38,134 bases of DNA from Clostridium sp. (GCF_026168755.1 NZ_JAPFDR010000030.1:1-38134); one strand, 5' to 3'; numbered from the stretch's first letter, positions 25,594 to 36,493 are shown. A program made the numbers and translations. The notes: generated by a model not told the origin, from the letters alone.

Positions 25594-27579
25594 ATGAGTA
25601 ATACAATTATTAATGAGTTGCCAAGCAATATAAAATTTAATAATGTAAATATAACAGATAGGTTTTTTGGATATTATCAAAACTTGATAATTAATGAGGT
25701 TATACCTTATCAATGGAGGGTATTAAATGATGAATTAGAAGGTGTAGAAAAAAGCTCTGCAATAAAAAATTTTAAAATAGCAGCAAAAGAAATGGAAGGA
25801 AATTTTTATGGATTTATCTTTCAAGATAGTGATGTTTATAAGTGGTTAGAAGCAGTTGCATATAGTTTGCACTTAAAAGAAAATAAAGATTTAGAAAGAT
25901 GTGCAGATGAAGTTATAGATTTAATAGGAAGAGCACAACAAGAGGATGGTTATCTTCATACTTATTTTATAATAGAAAGACCAGATATGAAGTTTAAAGA
26001 TCTTTGGGAATGTCATGAATTATATTGTGCAGGACATTTTTTTGAAGCAGCTACAGCTTATTATAATGCAACAGGAAAAGAAAAAGTTATTGAAATAGCT
26101 AGGAAATTAGCTGATTGTATATATAACAAATTTGGAACTGAAGAAGGAAAAATAAAGGGATATGATGGGCATGAAGAAGTTGAATTAGGACTTATGTCAT
26201 TATACAGTGTAACAAAGGAAAAGAAATATCTAGATTTAGCTAAATTCTTTATTGATGAAAGAGGACAATCACCACATTTCTTTGAACTTGAATGGGAAGC
26301 AAGGGGAAAAACTAGTTACTGGAATGGATGGAATCCTTGTGAATCACCAAATGCATCAAAAGATTTTATTTCTTGTATAGGCGCAGAATATAATCAAACT
26401 CATAAGCCAGTAAGAGAACAAGATGAAGCTGTTGGACATGCTGTTCGAGTTGTATATATGTTATGTGGAATGATTGATGTTGCTAGAGAGTCAAAAGATA
26501 ATAGTTTATTAGAAGCTTGTCAAAGGTTATGGACTAATATAGTGAACAAAAAGATGTATATAACAGGAGCAATAGGGTCTACACATGTTGGAGAAGCATT
26601 TACAGGAAATTACGATTTACCCAATGATTCTTTATATGGAGAGACATGTGCTTCAATAGGTCTTGCTATGGCTGCTAAGAGAATGTTAAATACAGAGATA
26701 AATTCAAAGTATAGTGATGTAATAGAAAAAGAAATATATAATGGAATAATTTCAGGAATAGCAATGGATGGAAAGTCTTTCTTTTATGTAAATCCATTAG
26801 AAGTATATCCTAAAAATCATACTAATCCAGTTTTAGAACAAGTAAAGGTTGAAAGACAAAAATGGTATCCTTGTGCATGCTGTCCTCCCAATGTAGCTAG
26901 ATTTTTATTAAATATAGGAGATTATATATATTCTTCTAACAATGACATACTATATATTCATCAATATATTGCAAATAATTCAAGGCTTAATATAGGTGAA
27001 TCTTTTGTAAATATAGAAATGAAATGTGATTTATTAAAGTCTAAGGATATAGAAATCAAAATAAGTGGTAGTAATTTAGAAAATAAAAATGTAGCATTAA
27101 GAGTGCCTAGTTGGAGTTCTGGATATTCAATAAAAATCTCTAATAAGGAAGCAGATTATGAAATTATTAATGGATATATATATTTAAGAAATATACCTAA
27201 AAATAATATTTCTATACATTTAAGCTTTAATTCTGAATTAAAAGTTATAAAAGCTAATAAAAGAGTAAGATATGATGCAGGAAAAGTTGCTATAACATAT
27301 GGACCATTAGTATATTGTGCAGAGGAAATAGATAATGGAGAAATGCTATATAATTTGTTACTTAAGGATTCAAAGAATTTTAAAAGAGAGAGATTTATTA
27401 ATAATGATTTAGAATTATTTAAGATAATAGTTGATGGATATAGAGAAATAGATAATGATGATAGCTTATATCATGAGAACAATGTTGCTTTAAAAGATGA
27501 AAAAATAACATTAGTTCCATATCATTATTGGGGGAATAGAGGAACTGGAGAAATGCAAGTTTGGTTTAGGATAAAATAA
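25594..27579 (+). CDS. GH127 beta-L-arabinofuranosidase
   Basis: A glycoside hydrolase family 127 enzyme expected to release beta-L-arabinofuranose from arabinan-type or hydroxyproline-linked side chains. It has the (alpha/alpha)-barrel and jelly-roll ends of the family (661 residues). The zinc and catalytic residues are visible: E350 and C352 in YGETCAS, and C429-C430 in CACCPPN. Their spacing (E350, C352, C429, C430) equals that of HypBA1 (E338, C340, C417, C418), an exact offset of 12. There is no signal peptide, so it acts inside the cell on imported oligosaccharides. ATG 25594 follows TGGAGG; the ATG at 25579 would leave no ribosome site. Likely under the divergent AraC regulator. Confidence 0.93.
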   Translation: MSNTIINELPSNIKFNNVNITDRFFGYYQNLIINEVIPYQWRVLNDELEGVEKSSAIKNFKIAAKEMEGNFYGFIFQDSDVYKWLEAVAYSLHLKENKDLERCADEVIDLIGRAQQEDGYLHTYFIIERPDMKFKDLWECHELYCAGHFFEAATAYYNATGKEKVIEIARKLADCIYNKFGTEEGKIKGYDGHEEVELGLMSLYSVTKEKKYLDLAKFFIDERGQSPHFFELEWEARGKTSYWNGWNPCESPNASKDFISCIGAEYNQTHKPVREQDEAVGHAVRVVYMLCGMIDVARESKDNSLLEACQRLWTNIVNKKMYITGAIGSTHVGEAFTGNYDLPNDSLYGETCASIGLAMAAKRMLNTEINSKYSDVIEKEIYNGIISGIAMDGKSFFYVNPLEVYPKNHTNPVLEQVKVERQKWYPCACCPPNVARFLLNIGDYIYSSNNDILYIHQYIANNSRLNIGESFVNIEMKCDLLKSKDIEIKISGSNLENKNVALRVPSWSSGYSIKISNKEADYEIINGYIYLRNIPKNNISIHLSFNSELKVIKANKRVRYDAGKVAITYGPLVYCAEEIDNGEMLYNLLLKDSKNFKRERFINNDLELFKIIVDGYREIDNDDSLYHENNVALKDEKITLVPYHYWGNRGTGEMQVWFRIK

Positions 27580-27605
27580 TAATATAATAATATAATTATA
27601 GATTA

Positions 27606-27645
27606 CTATCTAGATAAGAAGTAAATTTTTCTAGATGGTTTTTAT
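27606..27645 (+). terminator. Terminator after GH127 gene
   Basis: CTATCTAGA (27606-27614) pairs with TCTAGATGG (27630-27638) in a 9-bp stem, followed by a T run. Confidence 0.7.
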
Positions 27646-27775
27646 TATAAAAAATAAAAAAATAGTATAAGAAAACACATGGAATTTATTTTAGATTTGT
27701 AATAATATAGAGCTTGGTAAAAAAATATATATAGAATTTTATGGAAATGAATTTGGGTGTAAAGAGGAAAAAGAT

Positions 27776-29182
27776 ATGGAGAAAAATGAAGTAAAAGACT
27801 TAACACAAGGTAATGTATTCAAGCTAATTTTAGGTTTTTCAATCCCACTATTATTTGGAATGCTATTTCAACAGTTCTATAGTATGGTGGATACAATTAT
27901 TGTTGGTAAGTACTTAGGGGTTACTGCCTTGGCAGAAGTAGGATCAACTGGGTCAATAAATTTTATGATAATTGGTTTCTGTATGGGAGTTTGCAATGGA
28001 TTTGCAATACCTGTAGCACAAAAATTTGGAGCACGTAATTATAAACTCTTACGTAAATATGTTTTTAATAGTGCAATATTATCGGCTATATTTTCACTTG
28101 TTATGACTATAATAGTATGTTTGCTTTGTAGGAATATTCTAGATTGGATGAATACACCTGATGATATAATGGATGGTGCATATAGTTATATATTCGTTAT
28201 ATTCTTGGGAATACCAGTTACTTATTTATATAATTTATTAGCTGGAATAATACGTTCACTTGGAGATAGTAAAACACCACTTATATTTTTAATCATGTCA
28301 TCAATAATTAATATTGTTTTAGATTTAGTATTTATAATTATTTTTAACATGGGAGTAGCTGGAGCAGCTTGGGCAACTGTTATATCACAAGCTGTATCAG
28401 GTATATGTTGTTTAATATTTATGAAAAAAAGATATAGTATTCTTAAGTTTGAAAATGACGAACTTAAGGTTAATGGTCATTGTATGAGAAGATTATGTTA
28501 TATGGGAATACCTATGGGTTTGCAGTACTCTATAACAGCAATAGGAAGTGTAATACTTCAAACAGCAGTAAATGGATTAGGTTCACTAGTTGTTGCAACA
28601 GTAACTGCAGGAAGTAAGATTTCTATGTTTTTAAGTTGTCCATTTGATGCATTAGGATCTACAATGGCTACATATGCAGGGCAAAATGTTGGAGCAAAAA
28701 AGCTAGATCGTGTAAGTGAAGGGATAAAAAGTAGCCTAAAAATAGGTTCTATATATTCAATAATTGCTTTTATAATATCTATTTTCTTTGGGAAAACTAT
28801 AGCATTACTTTTTGTCAATGGAAGTGAAGTAGAATTACTTTCAATGGTGAAGAAGTATTTAATAATAACAGCAGCTTTTTATATTCCATTATGTTTTGTA
28901 AATGTAGTACGTTTTACTATTCAAGGAATGGGATACTCAACATTTGCAATATGTGCTGGAGTGTGTGAAATGGTAGCTAGAACAATATGTGGATTTGTTT
29001 TAGTTCCTATATTTGGGTTTACTGCAGTATGTTTAGCAAGTCCTATTGCATGGATATGTGCAGATGCATTTTTGATACCTGGATATATAAGTGTATTAAA
29101 GAAGATGAAGAAAGAAATAAAACTTAGAACTAAAGAGAAAGTTAGTGATATTAAAGAAGTTAATGCTGGCATAGATTTATAG
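27776..29182 (+). CDS. MATE-family multidrug/toxin exporter
   Basis: A 468-residue inner-membrane protein with 12 hydrophobic helices in two halves, starting with the MATE block GNVFKLILGFSIPLLFGMLFQQFYSMVDTIIVGKYLG and continuing with the second-half ATVTAGSKISMFLSCPFDALGS. MATE proteins export cationic drugs or metabolites using Na+ or H+. AGAGGAAAAA lies before the ATG. It is a separate transcription unit, with terminators on both sides, between the GH127 and galactoside genes. It shares no obvious operator with them, so a link to sugar use is not shown. The substrate is unknown. Confidence 0.92.
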   Translation: MEKNEVKDLTQGNVFKLILGFSIPLLFGMLFQQFYSMVDTIIVGKYLGVTALAEVGSTGSINFMIIGFCMGVCNGFAIPVAQKFGARNYKLLRKYVFNSAILSAIFSLVMTIIVCLLCRNILDWMNTPDDIMDGAYSYIFVIFLGIPVTYLYNLLAGIIRSLGDSKTPLIFLIMSSIINIVLDLVFIIIFNMGVAGAAWATVISQAVSGICCLIFMKKRYSILKFENDELKVNGHCMRRLCYMGIPMGLQYSITAIGSVILQTAVNGLGSLVVATVTAGSKISMFLSCPFDALGSTMATYAGQNVGAKKLDRVSEGIKSSLKIGSIYSIIAFIISIFFGKTIALLFVNGSEVELLSMVKKYLIITAAFYIPLCFVNVVRFTIQGMGYSTFAICAGVCEMVARTICGFVLVPIFGFTAVCLASPIAWICADAFLIPGYISVLKKMKKEIKLRTKEKVSDIKEVNAGIDL

Positions 29183-29194
29183 AATGGATAGAAG

Positions 29195-29240
29195 ATACGT
29201 TAAATAGATGATAAAGTATCAAAAGTTTAACGTATTTTTT
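29195..29240 (+). terminator. Terminator after MATE gene
   Basis: ATACGTTAAA (29195-29204) and TTTAACGTAT (29226-29235) pair perfectly with a 21-nt loop and T tract. Confidence 0.78.
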
Positions 29241-29360
29241 ATATTAAAGGTATGTTTATAATTAAGATAAAAAATATATAAGTATAATACTATAAAGTTA
29301 AATTAATTTATATTATAATGTTAATAAAATGCACAAAGTCAAAAAGTAATATTGAGGTGA

Positions 29361-30383
<1,023 letters not shown>

Positions 30384-30395
30384 TAGAAAACTATG

Positions 30396-30438
30396 AAAAA
30401 GAGAGTATTTTTTATTATTTAAGATACTTTCTTTTTTT
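30396..30438 (+). terminator. Terminator after LacI gene
   Basis: AAAAAGAGAGTAT (30396-30408) pairs with ATACTTTCTTTTT (30424-30436), one G-U, then T tract. Confidence 0.75.
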
Positions 30439-30461
30439 ATAAAAATAATTTTCTAAATAAA

Positions 30462-30505
30462 TTTTACTAAAAATATTGAAAATTTTACTGTGAATATATT
30501 ATAAT
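30462..30505 (+). promoter_or_regulatory. Promoter with two operator palindromes before alpha-galactosidase
   Basis: TTGAAA (30476-30481), an 18-bp spacer and TATAAT (30500-30505). One palindrome, TTTTACTAAAA (30462-30472), ends just before the -35 box; another, TTTTACTGTGAA (30483-30494), lies in the spacer. Their centres are 22 bp apart. Confidence 0.7.
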
Positions 30506-30512
30506 CTTTATT

Positions 30513-30527
30513 AAGAAAACGTTATCT
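30513..30527 (+). promoter_or_regulatory. Candidate CcpA (cre) site
   Basis: AAGAAAACGTTATCT matches the cre consensus WTGNAANCGNWNNCW at all but the second position. It lies just after the -10 box, a position at which bound CcpA would repress. Confidence 0.5.
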
Positions 30528-30560
30528 AGTAGTATTATAGTAAAAGGAGTTAGTAGAGTT

Positions 30561-32627
30561 ATGGGAATTTTAATCAATAAGTCAGAAAATATATTTAGCC
30601 TTCAAAGTAAAAATACTTCATATGTATTTGGAGTAGATAGTGAAGGGTTATTAAGAAATTTGTATTGGGGAAGTAAAATTCAAGATATTGAAGATTTTGA
30701 TATGCCTATATTAACTGAAGTATCAACAAATGACCCGGTATATGAAATTACCAGGGAGGAGTATCCGGTATATGGAAGTTTAAGATATAAAGAGCATTGT
30801 TTGAAGGTTACATTTTCAGATAAAAGTAGGGAATTAGTTTATAAATATATGGGATACGATATTAATGGTGATGAATTAACAATAAAATTAAAAGATTCTT
30901 ACTATGATTTTAATATTAATCTTCATTATAAAGTTTATGAACATTATGATTTAATAGAAAGATATGTAAGTATTAAAAATAATTCTAATAATATTATTGA
31001 AATTGAGAAAATACATAGTGGACAATTTCATATTCCTTATGAAGGTCTAAATTTTTCAAATGTTCATGGTCATTGGGGAGCAGAACAACAAAGATTTATT
31101 CAAAAAGTTAATTATGGAAAAATTGTTATAGAAAATAGAAGAGGAATATCAACTCATAATCATAATCCTTATTTTATATTAGATAAGGATGCTACTGAAA
31201 CCACAGGTGAGGTATTCTTTGGAGCTTTAAAGTTAAGTGGAAATTTTAGTGGAATAATAGAGCAAACTCAATATGGTGAAACGTTAGTTCAAATGGGAAT
31301 AAATTCACATGATTTTTTAATGGAGCTTAAACCAAAAGAGCAGTTTGTTACTCCTGCAATTATAGTAGGATATAGTGATTCGGGTTTTGAAACTATGACT
31401 CATAATCTTCATAATTTTGCAAAAGATAATATATTAAGAAAGGGATTAAGGCCAGTATTATATAATTCATGGGAAGCAACTGAGTTTAAGGTAAGTTGTG
31501 ATGAGCAAATAAAACTTGCTGAAAAGGCTAAGGAAATAGGGGCCGAATTATTTGTAGTAGATGATGGATGGTTTGGAGAAAGACACGGAATAGATAATGG
31601 TTTAGGGGATTGGTATGTAAATAAAGATAAATTCCCTGATGGATTAGATCCATTAATTAAAAAAGTTAAGGAAATGGATATGATGTTTGGAATATGGGTT
31701 GAACCAGAAATGGTAAATCCTTTATCTCAGCTTTATAAGGAGCATCCGGAGTGGATATATCATTTTGAAACTAGAGAAAGTGATACATCAAGGGGACAAT
31801 ATGTATTAAATGTAACTAGAAAAGAAGTAAAAGAATTTATTTATAATATGCTAGATAACTTGTTATCAACTTATGATATTGACTATATTAAGTGGGATGC
31901 TAATAGACCGATATCACAAACAACAGTAGAAAAAGATATTTGGTACAAGCATATAGAGGGAGTTTATGATATTGTAAGAGAGTTAAAATGTAAACATCCT
32001 AATGTTTTATTTGAAGCATGTGCATCTGGTGGAGGAAGAATTGATTATGGAATTTTAGGGATATTTGATGATTTTTGGACAAGTGATAATACTGATGCCT
32101 ATGATAGATTATTTATTCAAGATACTTATTCGTATATATATCCAATTAAGGCTATGAGAGCTTGGGTAACAGATTGTCCTAATTTCTTATCTAAAAGAGT
32201 TATACCAATGAAGTTTAGATATCATAGTGCTATGATGGGAACTTTAGGTATTGGCTGCAATATATTAAATTTTAATAAGGGTGAAATAGAATTATCACAA
32301 GAATTAATAGAAGAATATAAACAAATAAGACATATTATCCAAGAAGGTAATTTTTATAGATTAGAAAATACATCAAAAAATAATTATAGTGTTTATCAAT
32401 ATAATAAAGAAAATGAAAGTTTATTGTTTGTATTCTTACCTCAAAGTGTAATCGGGCATAGAGGTATAACAGTTAAACTTAGAGATTTAGAATGTGATTC
32501 TAAGTATTTAATAAAAATTGATAATAGAGAAATAATTAAAAGTGGAAGTTACCTAATGAATAGAGGGTTAGATATTAAGTTATATGGGGATTACTCTAGT
32601 GATATTATAAAGGTTAATAAAATTTAA
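30561..32627 (+). CDS. GH36 alpha-galactosidase
   Basis: Cytosolic alpha-galactosidase acting on melibiose, raffinose-type sugars or galactose-bearing oligosaccharides. The N-terminal half is the GH36 beta-sandwich (LLRNLYWGSKIQD, GHWGAEQQRF) and the centre the barrel (FVVDDGWFGERH, FGIWVEPEMVNP). The nucleophile is D446 in IKWDAN, and the likely acid/base D509 lies in WTSDNTDAYDR. CASGGGRID is the usual substrate-binding block. At 688 residues it is slightly shorter than the usual 720-740. There is no signal peptide. AAAGGAG precedes the ATG. It is regulated by the upstream operator pair and a cre site, and is followed by a terminator. Confidence 0.94.
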   Translation: MGILINKSENIFSLQSKNTSYVFGVDSEGLLRNLYWGSKIQDIEDFDMPILTEVSTNDPVYEITREEYPVYGSLRYKEHCLKVTFSDKSRELVYKYMGYDINGDELTIKLKDSYYDFNINLHYKVYEHYDLIERYVSIKNNSNNIIEIEKIHSGQFHIPYEGLNFSNVHGHWGAEQQRFIQKVNYGKIVIENRRGISTHNHNPYFILDKDATETTGEVFFGALKLSGNFSGIIEQTQYGETLVQMGINSHDFLMELKPKEQFVTPAIIVGYSDSGFETMTHNLHNFAKDNILRKGLRPVLYNSWEATEFKVSCDEQIKLAEKAKEIGAELFVVDDGWFGERHGIDNGLGDWYVNKDKFPDGLDPLIKKVKEMDMMFGIWVEPEMVNPLSQLYKEHPEWIYHFETRESDTSRGQYVLNVTRKEVKEFIYNMLDNLLSTYDIDYIKWDANRPISQTTVEKDIWYKHIEGVYDIVRELKCKHPNVLFEACASGGGRIDYGILGIFDDFWTSDNTDAYDRLFIQDTYSYIYPIKAMRAWVTDCPNFLSKRVIPMKFRYHSAMMGTLGIGCNILNFNKGEIELSQELIEEYKQIRHIIQEGNFYRLENTSKNNYSVYQYNKENESLLFVFLPQSVIGHRGITVKLRDLECDSKYLIKIDNREIIKSGSYLMNRGLDIKLYGDYSSDIIKVNKI

Positions 32628-32641
32628 ATAAATATTATTTT

Positions 32642-32705
32642 AAAATAGATTATTAAATACCAACGTAGAATTATAGGTTCTTTAAGGGTTAATAATCTAT
32701 TTTTA
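32642..32705 (+). terminator. Long-loop terminator after alpha-galactosidase
   Basis: AAATAGATTATTAA (32643-32656) and TTAATAATCTATTT (32689-32702) form a perfect 14-bp stem with a 32-nt loop and TTTTT. Confidence 0.75.
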
Positions 32706-32787
32706 TATATTTTACAGTGATGATGAGATAGATAAATTGGGCGATAAATTGATAGTTTTGAAATGTATAGTGAAATTACTGGGTAAA

Positions 32788-32854
32788 ACTTAGTAAAATA
32801 ATATTAAATTTTACAGTAAAAATACTTGTAAAACCTTTTCTTATATGTTAATAT
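32788..32854 (+). promoter_or_regulatory. Promoter with paired palindromes before GPH symporter
   Basis: TTGTAA (32826-32831), a 17-bp spacer and TAATAT (32849-32854). Upstream lie ACTTAGTAAAA (32788-32798) and the perfect 13-bp palindrome TTTTACAGTAAAA (32809-32821), centres 22 bp apart. A further half-site TTTTACAGTGA is at 32710-32720. Confidence 0.7.
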
Positions 32855-32921
32855 ATAAACATGAAATGTGAAAACAATTACAAAAAATAAAAATACATGG
32901 AGTATTTGGAGGAAGAGAATT

Positions 32922-34301
32922 ATGGGATTATCATTTAAAGAAAAGTATTCTTTTGGAATTGGTGCATTAGGAAAGGATTTATGTTATGCAATAGTATCTA
33001 GTTACCTAATGATTTATTTTACAGATTTAGTTGGACTAGCTCCTGCTTTCGTTGGAAGTTTATTCTTAGTAGCTAGATTATGGGATGCCATTAATGACCC
33101 TATGATGGGGATGATTGTTGATAATACAAATACAAAATGGGGTAAGTTTAGACCTTGGATTTTAATTGGAACATTAATTAATGCTATAGTATTAGTATTT
33201 TTATTTAAAAAACCAGATGGATTAAGTGGAACTTCATTATATGCTTATTATTCAGTAATGTATCTATTATGGGGAATGACTTATACAGTAATGGATATAC
33301 CTTATTGGTCAATGTTACCTTCTTTATCTAAAACTAATGAAGAAAGAGCTCAGATGTCAGTTATACCAAGAATATTTGCAAGTTGTGCATGGTTAATAAT
33401 GGGGGCATTTGGACTTTCAATAGTCAATACACTAGGAAGTGGGAATCAAACTAAGGGATATGGATATTTTGCAATAATAATAGCAATAATTTTTGCAATA
33501 ACTTCTATTATAACTGTTGTAAACGTTAAAGATAGTAGTTGTAAAGCAACAGAGGTAAATGAAAAACCAGAGAAGACAAGTTTAAAGAGAGCGTTTAAAG
33601 TTATAAAAGAAAATGATCAACTTATGGTATTTATAGGAGTAGTACTTGCATATAACTTAGTGGCTCAATTATCAGGAGGAATGTCAATTTACTATTTCAA
33701 GTATGTTGTTGGAAATGAAAATATGTATCAAGTATTTACAGCATTTGCTGGATTAGCTGAAATAGCAGCACTTATGCTTTTCCCTATGCTTTCAAAAAGA
33801 ATGAGCAAAAAAGGTGTATTTAGATTAGCTTGTTACTTACCAGCAGTAGGTTTAATAATACTATTATTTGCAGGAATTTTTGTACCAGGAAATGCAGCAC
33901 TTATAGCTTTATCAGGAATAATACTTAAGTTAGGTTCAGGATTTACTTTAGGAGCTACAACAGTTATGCTTGCAGATGTTATAGATTATGGTGAAGTAAG
34001 ATTTGGTTCAAGAAATGAAAGTATAATAGCTTCATTCCAAACATTGTTAGTTAAAACAGCATCAGCTGTATCAGGATGGTTAATAGGTGTTGGATTAACA
34101 ATAGTAGGATATGTTCCCAATATAACACAAACAGCAGGAACAATATTAGGTATGAGAATACTTATGGTAGCGGTGCCTTCAGTAATAACATTATTAGGGT
34201 TCTTCATTTATGTTAAAGGATATAAGTTACATGGTGAATATCAAGAAAAAATAATGGACGAGTTAAATAAGAAGAGAGAAGTTGAATTAGAAGTTGTTTA
34301 G
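32922..34301 (+). CDS. GPH-family sugar:cation symporter (MelB-like)
   Basis: A 459-residue membrane protein with about 12 helices and the glycoside-pentoside-hexuronide (GPH) signatures FGIGALGKDLCYAI near the start and DAINDPMMGMIVDNTNTKWGKFRPWIL after helix 2. It is related to MelB and LacS carriers, so it should import the alpha- and beta-galactosides cleaved by its neighbours. I see no IIA-like regulatory tail. ATG 32922 follows GGAGGA (32908-32913); the longer GTG frame from 32868 lies on a leader without a ribosome site. The promoter carries two operator palindromes shared with the galactosidase genes. Confidence 0.92.
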   Translation: MGLSFKEKYSFGIGALGKDLCYAIVSSYLMIYFTDLVGLAPAFVGSLFLVARLWDAINDPMMGMIVDNTNTKWGKFRPWILIGTLINAIVLVFLFKKPDGLSGTSLYAYYSVMYLLWGMTYTVMDIPYWSMLPSLSKTNEERAQMSVIPRIFASCAWLIMGAFGLSIVNTLGSGNQTKGYGYFAIIIAIIFAITSIITVVNVKDSSCKATEVNEKPEKTSLKRAFKVIKENDQLMVFIGVVLAYNLVAQLSGGMSIYYFKYVVGNENMYQVFTAFAGLAEIAALMLFPMLSKRMSKKGVFRLACYLPAVGLIILLFAGIFVPGNAALIALSGIILKLGSGFTLGATTVMLADVIDYGEVRFGSRNESIIASFQTLLVKTASAVSGWLIGVGLTIVGYVPNITQTAGTILGMRILMVAVPSVITLLGFFIYVKGYKLHGEYQEKIMDELNKKREVELEVV

Positions 34302-34333
34302 ATCTTATAAATAATTATTAGCAACGACTTAAT

Positions 34334-34376
34334 AAATGACAAATTGAAGGTTAAACTCTCAATTTGTCATTTTTAT
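34334..34376 (+). terminator. Terminator after GPH symporter
   Basis: AAATGACAAATTGA pairs perfectly with TCAATTTGTCATTT (34359 on), and TTTT follows. Confidence 0.85.
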
Positions 34377-34406
34377 TTAAAAAATATATTAATATAAAAA
34401 TAAATC

Positions 34407-34439
34407 TGATATAATATTTTAGTAAAATTTACAGTAAAA
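34407..34439 (+). promoter_or_regulatory. Extended -10 promoter with two palindromes before beta-galactosidase
   Basis: TGATATAAT (34407-34415) is an extended -10 box with no clear -35. Directly downstream are TTTTAGTAAAA (34417-34427) and ATTTACAGTAAAA (34427-34439), centres 11 bp apart. A repressor bound here would block transcription start. Confidence 0.7.
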
Positions 34440-34453
34440 AAGGAAGAGGTAAA

Positions 34454-36406
34454 ATGTTTTTAGGTGTTGATTATTATCCAGAGCACTGGAATGAAGATAT
34501 GTTAGAAGAAGATTTAAATAATATTATAGAATTAGGAAGCAATGTAATAAGAATAGGTGAATTTGCATGGCACATGATGGAGAGTGAAGAAGGTAAATTT
34601 GATTTTTCATATTTTGATCATATAATAAATGAAGCTAAGAAAAAAGGATTAAAGGTTATATTTGGTACTCCAACAGCTACAATGCCAGCATGGCTTGCAA
34701 AAAAATATCCAGATGTTTTAGGTGAGTTTGAAGACAATACTAAGAGAGTTTTTGGAGGGAGAAGACAATACTGCTTTAATAGTAAAACTTATTATAAATA
34801 TAGTGAAACAATAATTAGAGAACTTGCAAATCATTTTAAGGATGAAAGGGCAATAGTGGCATGGCAAATAGATAATGAATTTGGACATGAGGGGAGTGAT
34901 GTATGTTATTGCAATGAATGTAAGAAAGCATTTAGAGAATATTTAAAAAAAGCTTATAATAATGATATAGAGAAATTAAATGAAATTTGGGGAACTAGGT
35001 TTTGGTCTCAAACTTATAACGATTTTGAAGAAATACCAATTCCAGCAAAGACAATAACAATACATAATCCAAGTCTTAGAATGGAATGGGAAAGGTTTAG
35101 AAGTTTAAGTGTTGAAAATTATGCAAAGTTTCAAGTTGAAATATTAAAGGAAATATTAGGAGAAGATTCAGTAATAATTCATGATTTTTCTGGGGGATAT
35201 TTTGATAAAAGTTTTGATTTTTCAAAGGTGGCAAAACATATAGATGTAGTCGCATATAATAATTATCCAGTATGGGGTGGTCAAAAGGAGCCAATTCCTC
35301 CACATGAAATTGCTTGTGGTTTAGATTTCATGAGAGGTGCTAAAAGACAAAACTTCTGGATTACAGAAGCTATAATGGGAGCTCAAGGACATGATGTTAT
35401 AGGGTATCTTCCAAGACCAAATCAGGCTAAAATGTGGTCATATCAAGCAATGGCTCATGGATGTAATTCTCTTATGTATTTTAGATATAGAGGAGCCACT
35501 AAGGGGGCAGAGCAATATTGTTATGGAATAATAGATCAAGATAATAGAAAAAGAAGAAAATTCTACGAAGTTCAAGATTTTTTTAAAGATATGAAAGAAA
35601 ATGAACATATTATAAATAGTGAAATAAAATCAGAAGTAGCAGTTATTTATGATTATGAATCTATGGCATCCTTTAGAATTCAAAGACAAAGTTTCTTAAT
35701 GGATTATAAAAAAGAAGTATATAGATTGTATAGACCTTTTTATGAAAATAATATTAATATTGATGTTATACCATCAGATGTAGATTTTAATGAATATAAA
35801 GTTTTATTAATACCAACAATGATTGTATTTAAGCCTGAAGTTCAAGAAAGAATTAAAGAATTTGTTAAGAATGGTGGTAAAGTAGTATTTAGCTTTAGAA
35901 CTGCAGTTAAAGATTACTATAATAATTTAACATTAGGAGAATTAAATCCAAGTTTTTATAATGAGTTAATTGGTGGATTTGTGGAAGAAGTAGAATCTCT
36001 TCAAGAAGGTCAAGATGTTAAAATTAAGGGTATAAATAACTTTGAAGGTATAGAAGGTACTGGAAGTGTATTTAGAGATATGTTAAAAACTACTACAGCA
36101 GAAAGCTTATTTATGTATGATGATGAATTTTTTAATGAATTATCATCTATAACATTAAATAAGTATGGTGATGGAGAGGTTTATTATATTGGTACTGGTG
36201 TAGACAATGATATCATGAATATAATAGCTAAAAAAGTATTATCAGAAGCAAATATAGAAATAATTGAATCTGAAGATGGTATAGAAGTTGTTAAGAGAGT
36301 AGTAAATAATGAAGAATATTATTTTGTTATGAATCATACTGCATTAACAAAAGAGTTTAATGGAATTACTTTTAATTCTTATGAAAGTAAAATAATTAAG
36401 AAGTAA
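34454..36406 (+). CDS. GH42 beta-galactosidase
   Basis: Cytosolic beta-galactosidase of family GH42 (650 residues, usual length). The barrel begins MFLGVDYYPEHW. The acid/base is E142 in WQIDNEFG and the nucleophile E305 in FWITEAIMG. A zinc-type Cys cluster is present: the Cys in RQYCFNS plus DVCYCNEC after the acid/base. The central trimerisation domain follows, then a beta-sandwich end. With no signal peptide it hydrolyses imported galactosides such as lactose or galacto-oligosaccharides. GGAAGAGG precedes the ATG. It is the third gene of the operator-linked galactoside group. Confidence 0.94.
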   Translation: MFLGVDYYPEHWNEDMLEEDLNNIIELGSNVIRIGEFAWHMMESEEGKFDFSYFDHIINEAKKKGLKVIFGTPTATMPAWLAKKYPDVLGEFEDNTKRVFGGRRQYCFNSKTYYKYSETIIRELANHFKDERAIVAWQIDNEFGHEGSDVCYCNECKKAFREYLKKAYNNDIEKLNEIWGTRFWSQTYNDFEEIPIPAKTITIHNPSLRMEWERFRSLSVENYAKFQVEILKEILGEDSVIIHDFSGGYFDKSFDFSKVAKHIDVVAYNNYPVWGGQKEPIPPHEIACGLDFMRGAKRQNFWITEAIMGAQGHDVIGYLPRPNQAKMWSYQAMAHGCNSLMYFRYRGATKGAEQYCYGIIDQDNRKRRKFYEVQDFFKDMKENEHIINSEIKSEVAVIYDYESMASFRIQRQSFLMDYKKEVYRLYRPFYENNINIDVIPSDVDFNEYKVLLIPTMIVFKPEVQERIKEFVKNGGKVVFSFRTAVKDYYNNLTLGELNPSFYNELIGGFVEEVESLQEGQDVKIKGINNFEGIEGTGSVFRDMLKTTTAESLFMYDDEFFNELSSITLNKYGDGEVYYIGTGVDNDIMNIIAKKVLSEANIEIIESEDGIEVVKRVVNNEEYYFVMNHTALTKEFNGITFNSYESKIIKK

Positions 36407-36450
36407 TATTAAAAAATAAATATATTTAATATAGTTGTAAATTATTATTT

Positions 36451-36493
36451 ATAGCCTTAACCATTATTTTTATTTGGATAGGGCTATTTTTTT
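36451..36493 (+). terminator. Terminator after beta-galactosidase
   Basis: ATAGCC...GGGCTAT hairpin followed by TTTTTTT. Confidence 0.7.
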
